Source: Rhodobacteraceae bacterium EL53
GTDB taxonomy: Bacteria; Pseudomonadota; Alphaproteobacteria; Rhodobacterales; Rhodobacteraceae
Reading direction: 5' to 3'
NCBI GenBank assembly: GCA_900313015.1
Contig: OMPR01000013.1
Location: forward strand, 526,725-590,724
Length of the DNA stretch: 64,000 nt
How positions within the stretch are numbered: position 1 is the first letter of the stretch; each line of letters begins with the position of its first letter. The notes beneath the pieces were generated by a model. The model searched no databases and was not told the origin of the DNA. It saw only the letters and a list, made by a program, of their open reading frames with translations. The translations under genes and the position numbers were made by a program. This document shows, one piece after another, positions 45,139-54,348 of the stretch.

Positions 45139-45897
45139 TTAGGTGCGATGCAGTCCCAAGCTTTCCAGTAGAGTGGTCGCCTCGGCCTGCCAGCGCGTTT
45201 TGAGTTCCGCATTGGTGGATTTGCGTAGGCCCATTTCCTTGAGTGCGCCTGCTTTGGTCGACGATGTAGAGCCAAAGCTGGCCGCAACGCGTGGCCACCA
45301 GTAATTGACAGAGGCTTGCAGCGCGTCAGCTTGATCCTCTTCGATCAGTTTGATCGTCCCTTCCGCAGCCAATTCAGCGTGACGTGTTTCGATTGGGGTT
45401 ATCGTGCGGAAGGCTTCGGCGAGCGGCTGATATGAGATCATAGAGAACTCGGTCAATTGAATGACCACAGCGCGGCTCATCAGCAGGTTCATGGCTACGG
45501 AATCAACCCAACCCTGAAGCGGATAGTTGAATACCGCCAATCGCATGTCATGATCGCTGCGTGAGGTTCCGATATCTGCGTCCCGCTCCAGACGCGCGGT
45601 CCAGGGATGATTGTTCGCATAACGATCCGCATCAGCGCCAAAATCACCCATGATGCGCAGCACTTTGTCTGCGTTATCGGTTTTTTCGAGCACGATTTTG
45701 GCGGCGGCGATGCGCTCTTTGATGCCGGGGCCGGAGTTGATCACGTCTGCAAACCCGGCGGCGCCAGCCAATTCACTGTCCACAAAAGTGGCCATCAGCT
45801 TCATCAGCTCTGCGCGATAGCGTGGTGGAACGTTGGTCGGGTTGGTCAGAACGCCACCTGCAGCCAGGTAGTTTTCGATTGTCATTTCTTCTGCCAT
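45139..45897 (-). CDS. Divergent PaaA/PaaC-like diiron family protein (PF05138)
   Basis: A 252-residue ferritin-like helical protein of the phenylacetic acid catabolic family, distinct from PaaA and PaaC, both present upstream. The first helix has the Glu of FVDSELAGAAGF, and the ExxH of the last metal helix is intact (PIETRHAELAAEG). The middle helix, where PaaA has DEAGHG, reads LEKTDNAD, so ExxH is replaced by ExxD. It starts 12 bp after paaE on the same strand and ends the paaJ-ABCDE operon. Role unknown: a regulatory or structural subunit, or an oxygenase with an unusual metal site. Confidence 0.8.
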   Translation of the reverse strand: MAEEMTIENYLAAGGVLTNPTNVPPRYRAELMKLMATFVDSELAGAAGFADVINSGPGIKERIAAAKIVLEKTDNADKVLRIMGDFGADADRYANNHPWTARLERDADIGTSRSDHDMRLAVFNYPLQGWVDSVAMNLLMSRAVVIQLTEFSMISYQPLAEAFRTITPIETRHAELAAEGTIKLIEEDQADALQASVNYWWPRVAASFGSTSSTKAGALKEMGLRKSTNAELKTRWQAEATTLLESLGLHRT

Positions 45898-45909
45898 GGT
45901 CCCTCTCCC

Positions 45910-46983
45910 TTACTGGTCAAAATCAACGGTGACGGAATCCGTCAGCGGGAAGGCCTGGCACGACAGAACATAGCCCTTTTCGACTTCGTAGTCTTCCAGC
46001 GCATGGTTCGCGACCATTTCGACCTCGCCCTCGATCACCTTACAGCGACATGTTGAACAAACTCCTGCTTTGCAGGCGTAAGGTGCATCCATCGCATTTT
46101 CGAGCGCTGCATCGAGGATCGACAGGTCTTTGGGCATGGTGATGGTCTGGGTTGACCCATCCATGGTGATCGCGGCTTTGGTCTGGTTGGCACTGCTCGC
46201 TGCATCGCCTGAGACCACCTTGCGTTTGGCCCGACCGGGTTGCGCGCTGGCGAACAGTTCGAACTTGATCTGGCTGTCGTTCAGCCCGTGATCGCGCAGG
46301 GCAGCGGCGATGCCTAGCATCATGGGTTCGGGGCCACAGATAAACGCAGTGTCGACGGACTTTATGTCGATCCAATGTTTGAACAGCTGGGCGCATTTTT
46401 CTTGGGTAACCAAACCGGTGAACAGGTCAATGTCTTGCGCATCTGATTCAAGAATATGGATGATATTCAGACGACCCATATAGAGGTTCTTGAGATCTTC
46501 CAGTTCCTCGCGGAACATGATCGAGTTCACGCCTTTGTTGGCATAAACCAGAGTAAAACGCGATTTAGGTTCACGTGCCAGCGTGGTTTTCAGGATGGAC
46601 AAAACAGGTGTGACACCTGACCCGCCGGCAAAACCGAGGTACTGTTTGTCTGCATCCGCATTGAGCGCTGTAAAGAACCCACCCATGGGTGGCATCGCCT
46701 GAATTGTATCGCCAACCTTCAGGTCTTGGTTGGCCCATGTTGAAAAGGCGCCGCCATCGACGCGTTTGATGCCAACTTGCAGTACACCATCGTCTTTGCC
46801 AGCGCAGATGGAGTACGAACGGCGCAGCTCTTCGCCGTCAAATTCGTGGCGAAAGGTCAGGTACTGGCCTTGGGTGAAATCGAATTCTGTCGCAGCGCCG
46901 TTGACGGGTTGCAGTGTAACCACGACGGCGTCGCGGATGGTTTTGTGCAGTGACGTGACGGTCAGGTCGTGAAAGCGTGCCAT
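45910..46983 (-). CDS. paaE: Phenylacetyl-CoA epoxidase reductase subunit PaaE
   Basis: Transfers electrons from NADPH to the PaaAC diiron oxygenase; 357 residues. The N-terminal FAD domain shows LRRSYSICAG and the NAD domain starts at YLGFAGGSGVTPVLSILKTTL with IFICGPEPMM-like FICGPEPMMLG. The C-terminal plant-type 2Fe-2S ferredoxin domain has YACKAGVCSTCRCKV and the fourth Cys in VLSCQAFPL. AAAGGAGA precedes the ATG at 46983. Gene order A-B-C-D-E is standard. Confidence 0.95.
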   Translation of the reverse strand: MARFHDLTVTSLHKTIRDAVVVTLQPVNGAATEFDFTQGQYLTFRHEFDGEELRRSYSICAGKDDGVLQVGIKRVDGGAFSTWANQDLKVGDTIQAMPPMGGFFTALNADADKQYLGFAGGSGVTPVLSILKTTLAREPKSRFTLVYANKGVNSIMFREELEDLKNLYMGRLNIIHILESDAQDIDLFTGLVTQEKCAQLFKHWIDIKSVDTAFICGPEPMMLGIAAALRDHGLNDSQIKFELFASAQPGRAKRKVVSGDAASSANQTKAAITMDGSTQTITMPKDLSILDAALENAMDAPYACKAGVCSTCRCKVIEGEVEMVANHALEDYEVEKGYVLSCQAFPLTDSVTVDFDQ

Positions 46984-47007
46984 CGGGCGTCTCCTTTTAT
47001 CTGAAGT

Positions 47008-47469
47008 TCAGATGCATTTGAAATAATCGAACGGTTCCAGGCAGTCAGTGCAGCGCCAATGCGCCTTGCAGGGGGTCGAGCCGAACTGGCTAACCTTTTG
47101 CACGTTCTTGCTGCCACAATGTGGACACCGCTCGGGTCCGCCTGCAGGTTGGGGCGGTGCGATACCGTATTCTTCTAACCGGGCTTTGCCGCGGTCGGTC
47201 AGCCAATCTGTGGTCCACGCCGGGCTCAGCTGGCGTTTCAGTTCCACTTTTTTGATACCGTGATCGCGCAGGGCGGTCTCGATATCCAGATTGATGATCG
47301 ATGTGGCGGGGCACCCCGAATAGGTGGGCGTCACCGTGACCGTCAGCGTGTCCTCTTCCCACGCGACGTCCCGGATGATGCCCAGATCGACGAGCGAGAT
47401 CACAGGGATCTCGGGGTCGGGAACGGCATCTAGCCATTCCCAAACCTGTTTGACGGTTGGCTGGTCCAT
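47008..47469 (-). CDS. paaD: Phenylacetate degradation protein PaaD (iron-sulfur assembly-like)
   Basis: A 153-residue protein with an N-terminal MIP18/DUF59 domain (WLDAVPDPEIPVISLVDLGIIRDV ... YSGCPATSIINLDIE) and a C-terminal zinc-ribbon pattern (CPHCGSKNV ... CKAHWRCTDCLEPFDYFKC). It is needed for maturation of the epoxidase, probably loading the metal clusters. It begins 5 bp after paaC and is followed by paaE 24 bp later. Confidence 0.94.
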   Translation of the reverse strand: MDQPTVKQVWEWLDAVPDPEIPVISLVDLGIIRDVAWEEDTLTVTVTPTYSGCPATSIINLDIETALRDHGIKKVELKRQLSPAWTTDWLTDRGKARLEEYGIAPPQPAGGPERCPHCGSKNVQKVSQFGSTPCKAHWRCTDCLEPFDYFKCI

Positions 47470-47474
47470 GATGC

Positions 47475-48236
47475 TTACCAGTTGCCGTCAGGATAGACAC
47501 GCTGCAGCCACTGCATGGAACACAGCAGGTGACCCAGATGTTCGGTGTGCATGGCGCCGTTTTTGCCCCCTTTTTGGGCAAAGCGGTTGCCGGGCACGGT
47601 CAGCGTGGCTTCGTCTAGAACCTTTTGCACCAGCGCGTCATATTCGTCGCGCAGGGCAGTAGGATCGGGGGCGATGCCAGCAGAAACCATCGCGGCGTCT
47701 ACATCATCGGCCAGGAACATCTCGCCTACGTAAGGATAGAGATAATCCAGCGCCTTTTGCATCCGGGAATGGCTTTCTTCGGTTCCATCCCCCAACGCGA
47801 CAACTGTTTCGGCCGAGCGTTCGAGGTGATAGGCGACCTCTTTGCTGGCTTTCTCGGCAATCTCTGACACACGCGGGTCGCTGCTTTTGAGCAGGCGCGC
47901 GATATAGATCGAATGCCAGGCATCAAACAAGAACTGACGCATGATTGTCTGGCCGAAATCGCCGATGGGCATTTCGCACAAAAGTAGATTGCGGAAATCC
48001 CAAGCATCGCGGTGAAACGCGAGGCGGTCGGCGTCTTGGCCTTTGCCTTCGACTTCGCCGGCATAACCCAGCCAGAATTGTGTCTGACCGATGAAATCCA
48101 GCGCCGTGTTGGCCAGAGCGATATCTTCTTCCAGAACGGGGGCAACGCCACACCATTCCGATGTCCGATGTCCGAGGATCAGGGTGTTGTCACCCATCCG
48201 CAGCAGAAATTGAAACAGAGCCTCCTGCTGGGTCAT
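47475..48236 (-). CDS. paaC: Phenylacetyl-CoA epoxidase structural subunit PaaC
   Basis: A 253-residue ferritin-like subunit that pairs with PaaA and holds the active dimer without being catalytic itself. It begins MTQQEALFQFLLRMGDNTLILGHRTSEWCG and has EEDIALANTALDFIGQTQFWLGYAGE, both typical. Its ATG shares one base with the paaB stop (TAATG), indicating coupled translation. Confidence 0.95.
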   Translation of the reverse strand: MTQQEALFQFLLRMGDNTLILGHRTSEWCGVAPVLEEDIALANTALDFIGQTQFWLGYAGEVEGKGQDADRLAFHRDAWDFRNLLLCEMPIGDFGQTIMRQFLFDAWHSIYIARLLKSSDPRVSEIAEKASKEVAYHLERSAETVVALGDGTEESHSRMQKALDYLYPYVGEMFLADDVDAAMVSAGIAPDPTALRDEYDALVQKVLDEATLTVPGNRFAQKGGKNGAMHTEHLGHLLCSMQWLQRVYPDGNW

Positions 48237-48520
48237 TACATCGCTCCCACTTCGTCGGGGATGTCGAAGAAGGTGGGGTGACGGTAGACTTTGCTTTCTG
48301 ATGGTTCGTACATCGGGCCTTTGTCGCTGGGTGAGCTGGCCGTAATGTTCACGGCTTCGACCACCCAGATCGATACGCCTTCGTTACGACGGGTGTAGAC
48401 GTCGCGGGCATTTTTGATCGCCATTTCGGCGTCAGTGGCGTGCAGCGAACCGACGTGACGGTGGCTCATGCCATGCTGACCGCGGATAAAGACTTCCCAA
48501 AGGGGCCATTCGTTGTTCAT
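48236..48520 (-). CDS. paaB: Phenylacetyl-CoA epoxidase subunit PaaB
   Basis: A 94-residue small subunit: WPLWEVFIRGQHGMSHRHVGSLHATDAEMAIKNARDVYTRRNEG, the complete family signature. It bridges the PaaAC heterodimers. CAGGAGGAGA upstream of the ATG marks a good ribosome-binding site. A 92-bp gap separates it from paaA. Confidence 0.96.
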   Translation of the reverse strand: MNNEWPLWEVFIRGQHGMSHRHVGSLHATDAEMAIKNARDVYTRRNEGVSIWVVEAVNITASSPSDKGPMYEPSESKVYRHPTFFDIPDEVGAM

Positions 48521-48612
48521 AGCTCAGTTCTCCTCCTGGCTAGACGCGGGTGTAGAAACCGGTGGCTAAACCGGATGCCTCGCGCTGCGGATTTCATTCG
48601 TTTAAGCGCGGA

Positions 48613-49605
48613 TTACTCGGCCGCGATTTTGGCTGCTGCTTTTTTGCGGGCGTGGGCCATCATACCGTCGCGTACCCAAGCACCATCGTCCCAGGCCTTG
48701 TTGCGATCGGCCAGACGGTCGACGTTGCAGGGGCCATTGCCTTTGACCACATCAAAGAACTCGCCCCAATCAGGCTGACTAAAGTCATATTGACCGGTTT
48801 CGTCGTTCCATTTTAGGTTCTCATCTGGAACCGTCAGGCCCAGATATTCAGCCTGTGGCACGGTCTGGTCGACGAATTTCTGACGCAGTTCGTCGTTGGT
48901 GTTGATCTTGATTTTCCACGCCATCGACTGAGCAGAGTGGACCGAGTCTGAATCCGGGGGACCAAACATCATCAGCGACGGGTACCAGAACCGGTTCAAA
49001 GCGTCCTGAGCCATCTTTTTCTGCGCATCAGTGCCTTCGGCACAGGCGCGGATGGCATCATAGCCTTGACGCTGGTGAAAGCTTTCCTCTTTACAGATCC
49101 GCACCATGGCGCGGCTGTAAGGGCCATAAGATGTCCGCTGCAGCGGCACCTGATTCATGATCGCAGCACCATCAACCAACCAGCCGATTGCGCCGATGTC
49201 GGCCCAGTTCAATGAGGGGTAGTTGAAGATCGACGAATACTTCATGCGGCCATCCAGCAGCATTTCGGTGATTTCATCGCGGGTCACACCCAATGTTTCG
49301 GCAGCGCAGTACAGGTACAATCCGTGGCCTGCTTCGTCCTGGACCTTGGCCAACAGGATCGCCTTGCGCTCCAGTGTCGGCGCACGGGTGACCCAGTTGC
49401 CTTCGGGCAGGGTCCCGACGATTTCGGAATGCGCGTGTTGACCCATCTGGCGGATCAGGGTGGCGCGATAATCTTCGGGCATCCAATCCTTGGGCTCAAT
49501 TTTTTCACCGGCGTCGATACGCGCCTGAAACTGGCGCTCGAGGTCGGACATGTCCTCGTCAGACTTAACTCCGGTTGAGGCGGTCTTGATCATTTGTGCA
49601 TACAT
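48613..49605 (-). CDS. paaA: Phenylacetyl-CoA epoxidase catalytic subunit PaaA
   Basis: Diiron oxygenase subunit that epoxidises the ring of phenylacetyl-CoA with O2; 330 residues. Metal ligands lie in [11 protein letters not shown] (Glu), [13 protein letters not shown] (ExxH), and [17 protein letters not shown] (ExxH). The start at 49605 ([13 protein letters not shown]) follows GAGGAGAG; the open frame extends upstream into the thiolase gene but this is not the true start. It lies 17 bp after paaJ/pcaF and heads the ABCDE genes. Confidence 0.96.
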   Translation of the reverse strand: MYAQMIKTASTGVKSDEDMSDLERQFQARIDAGEKIEPKDWMPEDYRATLIRQMGQHAHSEIVGTLPEGNWVTRAPTLERKAILLAKVQDEAGHGLYLYCAAETLGVTRDEITEMLLDGRMKYSSIFNYPSLNWADIGAIGWLVDGAAIMNQVPLQRTSYGPYSRAMVRICKEESFHQRQGYDAIRACAEGTDAQKKMAQDALNRFWYPSLMMFGPPDSDSVHSAQSMAWKIKINTNDELRQKFVDQTVPQAEYLGLTVPDENLKWNDETGQYDFSQPDWGEFFDVVKGNGPCNVDRLADRNKAWDDGAWVRDGMMAHARKKAAAKIAAE

Positions 49606-49622
49606 CTTGGCTCTCCTCAGGC

Positions 49623-50825
49623 TCAGACGCGTTCCAGGATCAGGGCGGCACCCTGACCAACTCCGACGCACATGGTGCACAGCGCAAACCGCCCACCGGT
49701 GCGTTGTAATTGATAGGCGGCGGTCATCACGAGCCGCGCGCCGGACATGCCCAGCGGGTGACCAATCGCAATGGCACCCCCGTTGGGATTAACATGGGGG
49801 GCATCATCCGCCACGCCAAGGGCGCGAAGTGTCGCCAGACCTTGAGACGCAAAGGCTTCGTTCAACTCTATCACATCCATCTGGTCGATGGTAAGTCCTG
49901 CACGCGCCAGAACCTTTTGGCTGGCAGGAACCGGGCCAATCCCCATGACGCGCGGCGCGACCCCTGCGACTGACATTCCGACCACCCGGGCGATTGGCGT
50001 CAGGTTGTTTTTTGCTGCGGCGGTCTCGTTTGCCAGCAGAATCGCGGCAGCCCCGTCATTCACTCCCGAGGCATTGCCCGCGGTGACGGTTTTGTCGGGG
50101 CCATTCACACCTTTGAGTTTCGCCAGCTTATCCGCACCAGTGCCGGGGCGGGGATGCTCATCCGTGTCAACGATGATCGCGTCACCCTTGCGCTGGGGGA
50201 TGGTGACGGGTGTGATTTCGTCTTTGAATAAACCGGCCTCGTGGGCAGCGGCCCAACGGGCCTGCGAATTGGCAGCAAACGCATCCTGGTCGGCACGGTC
50301 GATATTGTAGTCTTCGGCAACGTTATCCGCCGTTTGTGGCATGGAGTCGGTGCCATACATCTCGTGCATCTTCTTGTTCACAAAACGCCACCCGATGGTG
50401 GTGTCGTAAACGGCATTGGCACGGGTAAAGGCGCTTGTGGCTTTGGGCATCACAAAGGGCGCGCGGCTCATGCTTTCGACGCCACCTGCGATAACCATGT
50501 CATAGTCACCGGCCTTGATGCCGCGCGATGCCATACCAACCGCATCCATGCCCGAGGCACACAATCGGTTAACGGTGGTGCCGGGAACTTCGATTGGCAG
50601 TCCAGCCAACAGGGCAGCCATTCGGGCCACGTTGCGGTTGCTTTCACCGGCTTGGTTGGCGTCACCGTAAATGACATCGTCAATTGCGGCCCAATCCACA
50701 TCGGGGTTACGCGCCTTGAGCGCAGCAATTGGCAGCGCTGCCAGATCATCGGTTCGGATCGACGATAATGCGCCGCCGTAGCGTCCGATTGGGGTCCGTT
50801 GTGCGTCGCAGATGAAAGCATCCAT
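49623..50825 (-). CDS. pcaF: 3-oxoadipyl-CoA/3-oxo-5,6-dehydrosuberyl-CoA thiolase
   Basis: A 400-residue thiolase that releases acetyl-CoA and succinyl-CoA at the end of the phenylacetate (PaaJ) or beta-ketoadipate (PcaF) pathway; both names apply to close homologues. The active-site Cys is in [13 protein letters not shown], the His in [16 protein letters not shown], and the second Cys in [14 protein letters not shown]. It begins with [20 protein letters not shown], typical of the group. It is the first gene of the paaJ-paaABCDE operon, with a candidate PaaR operator 35 bp upstream of the ATG. Confidence 0.94.
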   Translation of the reverse strand: MDAFICDAQRTPIGRYGGALSSIRTDDLAALPIAALKARNPDVDWAAIDDVIYGDANQAGESNRNVARMAALLAGLPIEVPGTTVNRLCASGMDAVGMASRGIKAGDYDMVIAGGVESMSRAPFVMPKATSAFTRANAVYDTTIGWRFVNKKMHEMYGTDSMPQTADNVAEDYNIDRADQDAFAANSQARWAAAHEAGLFKDEITPVTIPQRKGDAIIVDTDEHPRPGTGADKLAKLKGVNGPDKTVTAGNASGVNDGAAAILLANETAAAKNNLTPIARVVGMSVAGVAPRVMGIGPVPASQKVLARAGLTIDQMDVIELNEAFASQGLATLRALGVADDAPHVNPNGGAIAIGHPLGMSGARLVMTAAYQLQRTGGRFALCTMCVGVGQGAALILERV

Positions 50826-50859
50826 GCTTCGTATTCTCCAAATCCCTGTGCCACTAAAG

Positions 50860-50879
50860 GTGACCGTATGGTCGGGTAA
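50860..50879. promoter_or_regulatory. Candidate PaaR (TetR) operator upstream of the paaJ-paaABCDE operon
   Basis: GTGACCGTATGGTCGGGTAA matches the paaZ-side dyad at 14 of 20 positions and keeps the TGACCG...TCGG core. It lies 35 bp before the thiolase start codon. Confidence 0.58.
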
Positions 50880-50983
50880 TACGTGTGATTATGATTCGCG
50901 GCAAGAAAAATGTAACACAAAAAGTGAATTTGAAAAAAATCGGTAACATATTGTCGGGTCTGACAGTTAGATGAGAATAACAG

Positions 50984-51011
50984 AAAACCCGCCTGACAAA
51001 GTAGACGGGTT
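50984..51011 (-). terminator. Rho-independent terminator after the pcaC-like gene
   Basis: On the minus strand AACCCGTCT pairs with AGGCGGGTT (one G-T pair) around an 8-base loop, running into TTTT, 26 bp past the stop codon. It separates the pcaC-like gene from the downstream paaJ operon. Confidence 0.72.
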
Positions 51012-51036
51012 CCCAAAGTTACAGCTTTTCCGAGGG

Positions 51037-51429
51037 TTAGAGCTGACCAGCTTCTTCCAGAACCTTACGGGCCACGCGGAAACATTCTAACGACTGTGGT
51101 ACACCACAGTAGATGCCAATGACGTGGATAATGGCACGGATCTCATCTTTGGTGACGCCGTTGTTCAGTGCGCCGCGACAGTGGATCTCCCACTCATGCA
51201 TCTTGCCCAAGGCCCCGAGCATGGCCAGATTCATCATGGATCGGGTTTTGGGTTCGATCACATCATCGCCCCAGCCAAATCCCCAACACCATGCGGTCAT
51301 GGCCTCTTGAAAGGGGCGGGTAAACTCATCTGCGGCAGCAAGATTGTTTTCGACATATTCAGCGCCCAGCATAGCTTTGCGCTGTTCTAGACCTTTGAGA
51401 AATAGGTCTTCGTCAAATGTATCGGCCAT
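51037..51429 (-). CDS. pcaC: 4-carboxymuconolactone decarboxylase family protein (PcaC-like)
   Basis: A 130-residue CMD-family protein. The active-site region EWEIHCRGALNNGVTKDEIRAIIHVIGIYCGVPQSLECFRVA is close to PcaC, which decarboxylates 4-carboxymuconolactone to 3-oxoadipate enol-lactone in protocatechuate degradation. No other pca ring-cleavage gene is in the window, so the physiological substrate is not certain. AAAGGAT lies before the ATG. It has its own terminator and is a separate unit. Confidence 0.85.
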   Translation of the reverse strand: MADTFDEDLFLKGLEQRKAMLGAEYVENNLAAADEFTRPFQEAMTAWCWGFGWGDDVIEPKTRSMMNLAMLGALGKMHEWEIHCRGALNNGVTKDEIRAIIHVIGIYCGVPQSLECFRVARKVLEEAGQL

Positions 51430-51550
51430 TTGGGGATCCTTTGAAGGGGGTCAAAAGCAGGGCGGTGACCTAGGGGCAAGATGCCCATAGTGCTGCGCTG
51501 CTTTGCCGGCTCCGTCAAGGGAACTCAGCCAATCAAAGGCCCAAAATGAC

Positions 51551-51582
51551 AAAAGCGGCCATTGCAGTCTTTGCATTGGCCG
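51551..51582 (-). terminator. Terminator after the DUF1127 gene
   Basis: On the minus strand CGGCCAATGCA pairs with TGCAATGGCCG (10 of 11) around a 5-base loop and is followed by CTTTTG, just past the stop codon. Confidence 0.7.
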
Positions 51583-51587
51583 AGTTG

Positions 51588-51806
51588 TTAAAGTGTGTCG
51601 GTCATAACCCAACGGATAATGTCGGCACGGTCCACGCCGCGTGCGCTGAGATCTGCATCGCTGAGCGCTGACAGAGCTTCGATTTTGCGGACTTTGGCGC
51701 TGGCTTCGTTTAGCTGCAAAAGTGCGCCAAAGATGCCAGAGAAGATATCGGCCACAACGCCAAAGACAGCTGGGATTGAAGTGGTGTTTGCTGTTGTATG
51801 TGCCAT
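51588..51806 (-). CDS. Small DUF1127 domain protein
   Basis: A 72-residue protein whose C-terminal part matches the DUF1127/YjiS pattern: KVRKIEALSALSDADLSARGVDRADIIRWVM. The N-terminal half is hydrophobic (PAVFGVVADIFSGIFGALLQL). Some DUF1127 proteins bind RNA or act in phosphate and carbon regulation in alphaproteobacteria, but this one is unstudied. An 18-bp perfect dyad lies 43 bp upstream and a terminator follows, so it is a free-standing regulated gene. Confidence 0.82.
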   Translation of the reverse strand: MAHTTANTTSIPAVFGVVADIFSGIFGALLQLNEASAKVRKIEALSALSDADLSARGVDRADIIRWVMTDTL

Positions 51807-52254
51807 TGGATGGACTTTCCGTTACGGTTTTCGAATTGAAATGGACTTATGCTGCATGTGCAGCATGAGCTAGCCCTTTTGCAGAATACCCGTCGTGCGT
51901 TTTTTGCAAATCTGTCGAGGAAATGTTTCTTTTTGAGGCGGGGCCTGTAGATCGTCGTCTGCTGAGGGCGGGGCAATCTGTTTTGGAACCCTACGTCCGT
52001 TCGCGGGAAACTCCCTTGATCTTGCTGGGGGCACGGCCCAACCTGCATACGTTGCGGAAGGTTGTTCCGCATTGTGAAATAGCGGGGGGAAGTCTTGCTT
52101 GCCTCGGGAAGCCATACAGACATTTGACGTGAGGTTCCAAGAGCAAGGCAGGTGCCAAGTGCAACTCTGCAGTTAGACTTTGCCCTAAGAGGCCGATGAG
52201 TCGCCAGCTTATAGAAAGGCGCTTCATTGGGAAGAATATAGGAGGAGCGGCCAA
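51807..52254. other. Intergenic region with two dyads upstream of DUF1127 and the second fadB-like operon
   Basis: About 450 bp without a supportable gene. It contains an 18-bp palindrome (ATGCTGCA-TG-TGCAGCAT, 51849-51866) near the DUF1127 gene and a hairpin TGCGGAA-GGTTG-TTCCGCA (52053-52071). Short frames on both strands (for example plus 51923-52132) match nothing I know. The right end carries the AGGAGG ribosome-binding site of the following gene. Confidence 0.45.
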
Positions 52255-54348
52255 ATGTCAGAAGCCATTGGGTACGAACGCGTCGGCGATATCGCCATTC
52301 TTGCAGCGAATAATCCGCCGGTGAATGCCTTGGGGCATGATGTGCGCAACGGATTGGTGGACGGGATCGCCCGGGCCGAAGCCGATGGCGCCAAAGCTGT
52401 GCTGATTTATGGAGAAGGGAAAACTTATTTCGCGGGCGCAGATATTCGTGAATTTGGCAAACCCCCAACCCAGCCGTTTTTGCCGGATGTCTGCACCCGG
52501 ATTGAGGCCTCGCCGTTGATCGTGGTATCCGCCTTGCATGGCACAGCTTTGGGCGGAGGTTTGGAAATCGCCTTAGGTTCGCATTTTCGCATCGCGGTTC
52601 CGACTGCGCGCGTTGGCCTGCCAGAGGTTTTGATTGGTGTGATGCCGGGCGCCGGTGGCACACAGCGTCTGCCCCGTTTGGTGGGGGTGGATGCAGCTGT
52701 TGATGTGATCACCTCTGGGCGGCAGATCGGTGCGAAAGAAGCACTGGCGATGGGCATTCTGGATCGCGTTGTCGAAGGAACGCCCCGCGAGATTGGTCTG
52801 GCCTATGCTCAAGAGTTGTTGGATAGCGGTGCTGAACGGCGCGCTATCAGTGAAATGCCTGCTCCAGAGGCCGTCGATTTCGATGCGCTTTACAACATGG
52901 TACTGCAAAAGGGCCGGGGTCAGATTGCCCCAGCTTTGGCCGTTCGTGGGGTTCAGGCATGTTGCGAGCTGCCATTTGAGGAAGGCATGAAGCGCGAACG
53001 CGAGCTGTTCATGGAGCTTATGGCCTCGGATCAGCGCCAAGGCATGATCCATGCGTTCTTTTCGGAACGAGCGGTTGGTAAATTGCCCGAACTGAAAGGT
53101 TTAGCACCGCGAAACCTGAATGCCGTCGGTGTGATCGGTGGCGGAACCATGGGGGCTGGTATCGCAACGGCTGCGTTGTTGTCGGGTCTGTCTGTGGTGA
53201 TGCTGGAAATGGCGGCCGAGGCTGCCGAAGCCGCGCGCGGCAGGATCGAAAGCAATCTGGGCGGCGCCTTGAAGAGAGGCAAACTCAGCCAAGCCCAGTT
53301 TGAGGATTTGACAACCAAAGCCCTGACCTTGGCCACAGATTACGCAGCGCTCGGTGATGTCGATCTGGTGATCGAGGCCGTGTTCGAAGACATGGGCGTC
53401 AAGAAGCAGGTGTTCACGCAATTGGATGCCGTGTGCAAGCCGGGTGCCATTCTGGCGTCGAACACATCGTACCTAGATATCAACGAAATCGCCGCTTGTA
53501 CGAAACGACCAGCAGACGTGATTGGGTTGCACTTCTTTTCACCGGCTCATGTCATGAAGCTGTTGGAAGTTGTTGTCGCAGACAAGACGGCCGCCGATGT
53601 GGTGGCCACGGGCTTTGCGTTGGGCAATCGGTTGAAAAAGACATCTGTTCGCGCCGGCGTGTGTGACGGTTTCATCGGTAATCGCATTCTGTCGACTTAT
53701 CGCACTTGTGCGGACCATATGATTTTGGATGGGGCCACCCCGTATCAGATAGACAAGGCGCTGACTGATTTTGGATTTGCAATGGGGCCTTATGCTGTTG
53801 CGGATCTGGCGGGGTTGGATATCGGTTGGGCCGTGCGCAAACGAAAACGCGCTGAGGGTGTCGATCCGCGTGCACGTGATTTCACCTATGCGGACAAACT
53901 GTGTGAAGACGGACATTTTGGGCAGAAAACCGGTACAGGCTATTACGTCTATCAGGCAGGCAAACGTGCTGGAGTGCCTAACCCGGATGTGATGCCGCTG
54001 ATCGAAGCAGACCGGGCCGCCCAAGGTTTGACCCCGCGGGACTTCAGTGACGACGAAATCGTCCGCAGGTATATGGCTGCCATGGTGAACGAGGCTGCAA
54101 AGGTGGTGGGCGAGGGCATCGCGCGCCGCCCGCTCGATGTGGATGTTACACTGCTCTATGGATACGGGTTTCCGCGCTATCGCGGTGGGCCGCTGAAATG
54201 GGCCGACATGGTCGGTCTGCCTCGCTTGCTGAGCGACATGCAGGACTGGGCCAAGGAAGACGGTTATTTCTGGCAACCTGCACCGCTTTTGGAAAAACTG
54301 GTGGCTGAAGGCCGCACATTTGATGATTTGAACAAGGAAACCGCATGA
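52255..54348 (+). CDS. Fused enoyl-CoA hydratase/3-hydroxyacyl-CoA dehydrogenase (PimF/FadB-like)
   Basis: A 697-residue bifunctional beta-oxidation enzyme, paralogous to the one at 39.7-41.7 kb. Crotonase part: [39 protein letters not shown]. Dehydrogenase part: [18 protein letters not shown] near residue 285 and the catalytic His in [24 protein letters not shown] precedes the ATG. It is the first gene of a seven-gene operon and overlaps the thiolase start by 4 bp. The gene order matches the pim type of dicarboxylate beta-oxidation operon. Confidence 0.92.
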   Translation: MSEAIGYERVGDIAILAANNPPVNALGHDVRNGLVDGIARAEADGAKAVLIYGEGKTYFAGADIREFGKPPTQPFLPDVCTRIEASPLIVVSALHGTALGGGLEIALGSHFRIAVPTARVGLPEVLIGVMPGAGGTQRLPRLVGVDAAVDVITSGRQIGAKEALAMGILDRVVEGTPREIGLAYAQELLDSGAERRAISEMPAPEAVDFDALYNMVLQKGRGQIAPALAVRGVQACCELPFEEGMKRERELFMELMASDQRQGMIHAFFSERAVGKLPELKGLAPRNLNAVGVIGGGTMGAGIATAALLSGLSVVMLEMAAEAAEAARGRIESNLGGALKRGKLSQAQFEDLTTKALTLATDYAALGDVDLVIEAVFEDMGVKKQVFTQLDAVCKPGAILASNTSYLDINEIAACTKRPADVIGLHFFSPAHVMKLLEVVVADKTAADVVATGFALGNRLKKTSVRAGVCDGFIGNRILSTYRTCADHMILDGATPYQIDKALTDFGFAMGPYAVADLAGLDIGWAVRKRKRAEGVDPRARDFTYADKLCEDGHFGQKTGTGYYVYQAGKRAGVPNPDVMPLIEADRAAQGLTPRDFSDDEIVRRYMAAMVNEAAKVVGEGIARRPLDVDVTLLYGYGFPRYRGGPLKWADMVGLPRLLSDMQDWAKEDGYFWQPAPLLEKLVAEGRTFDDLNKETA

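Noticed and set aside
51037-51429. The pcaC-like gene as evidence for a full protocatechuate pathway here
   Set aside because: No pcaG, pcaH, pcaB or pcaD gene is in the window, and the gene has its own terminator apart from the paa operon.
51710-52663. A 317-codon minus-strand frame across the gap before the second fadB-like gene
   Set aside because: It overlaps both the DUF1127 gene and the first 400 bp of a clear crotonase-domain gene, has no ribosome-binding site and a composition typical of antisense frames.
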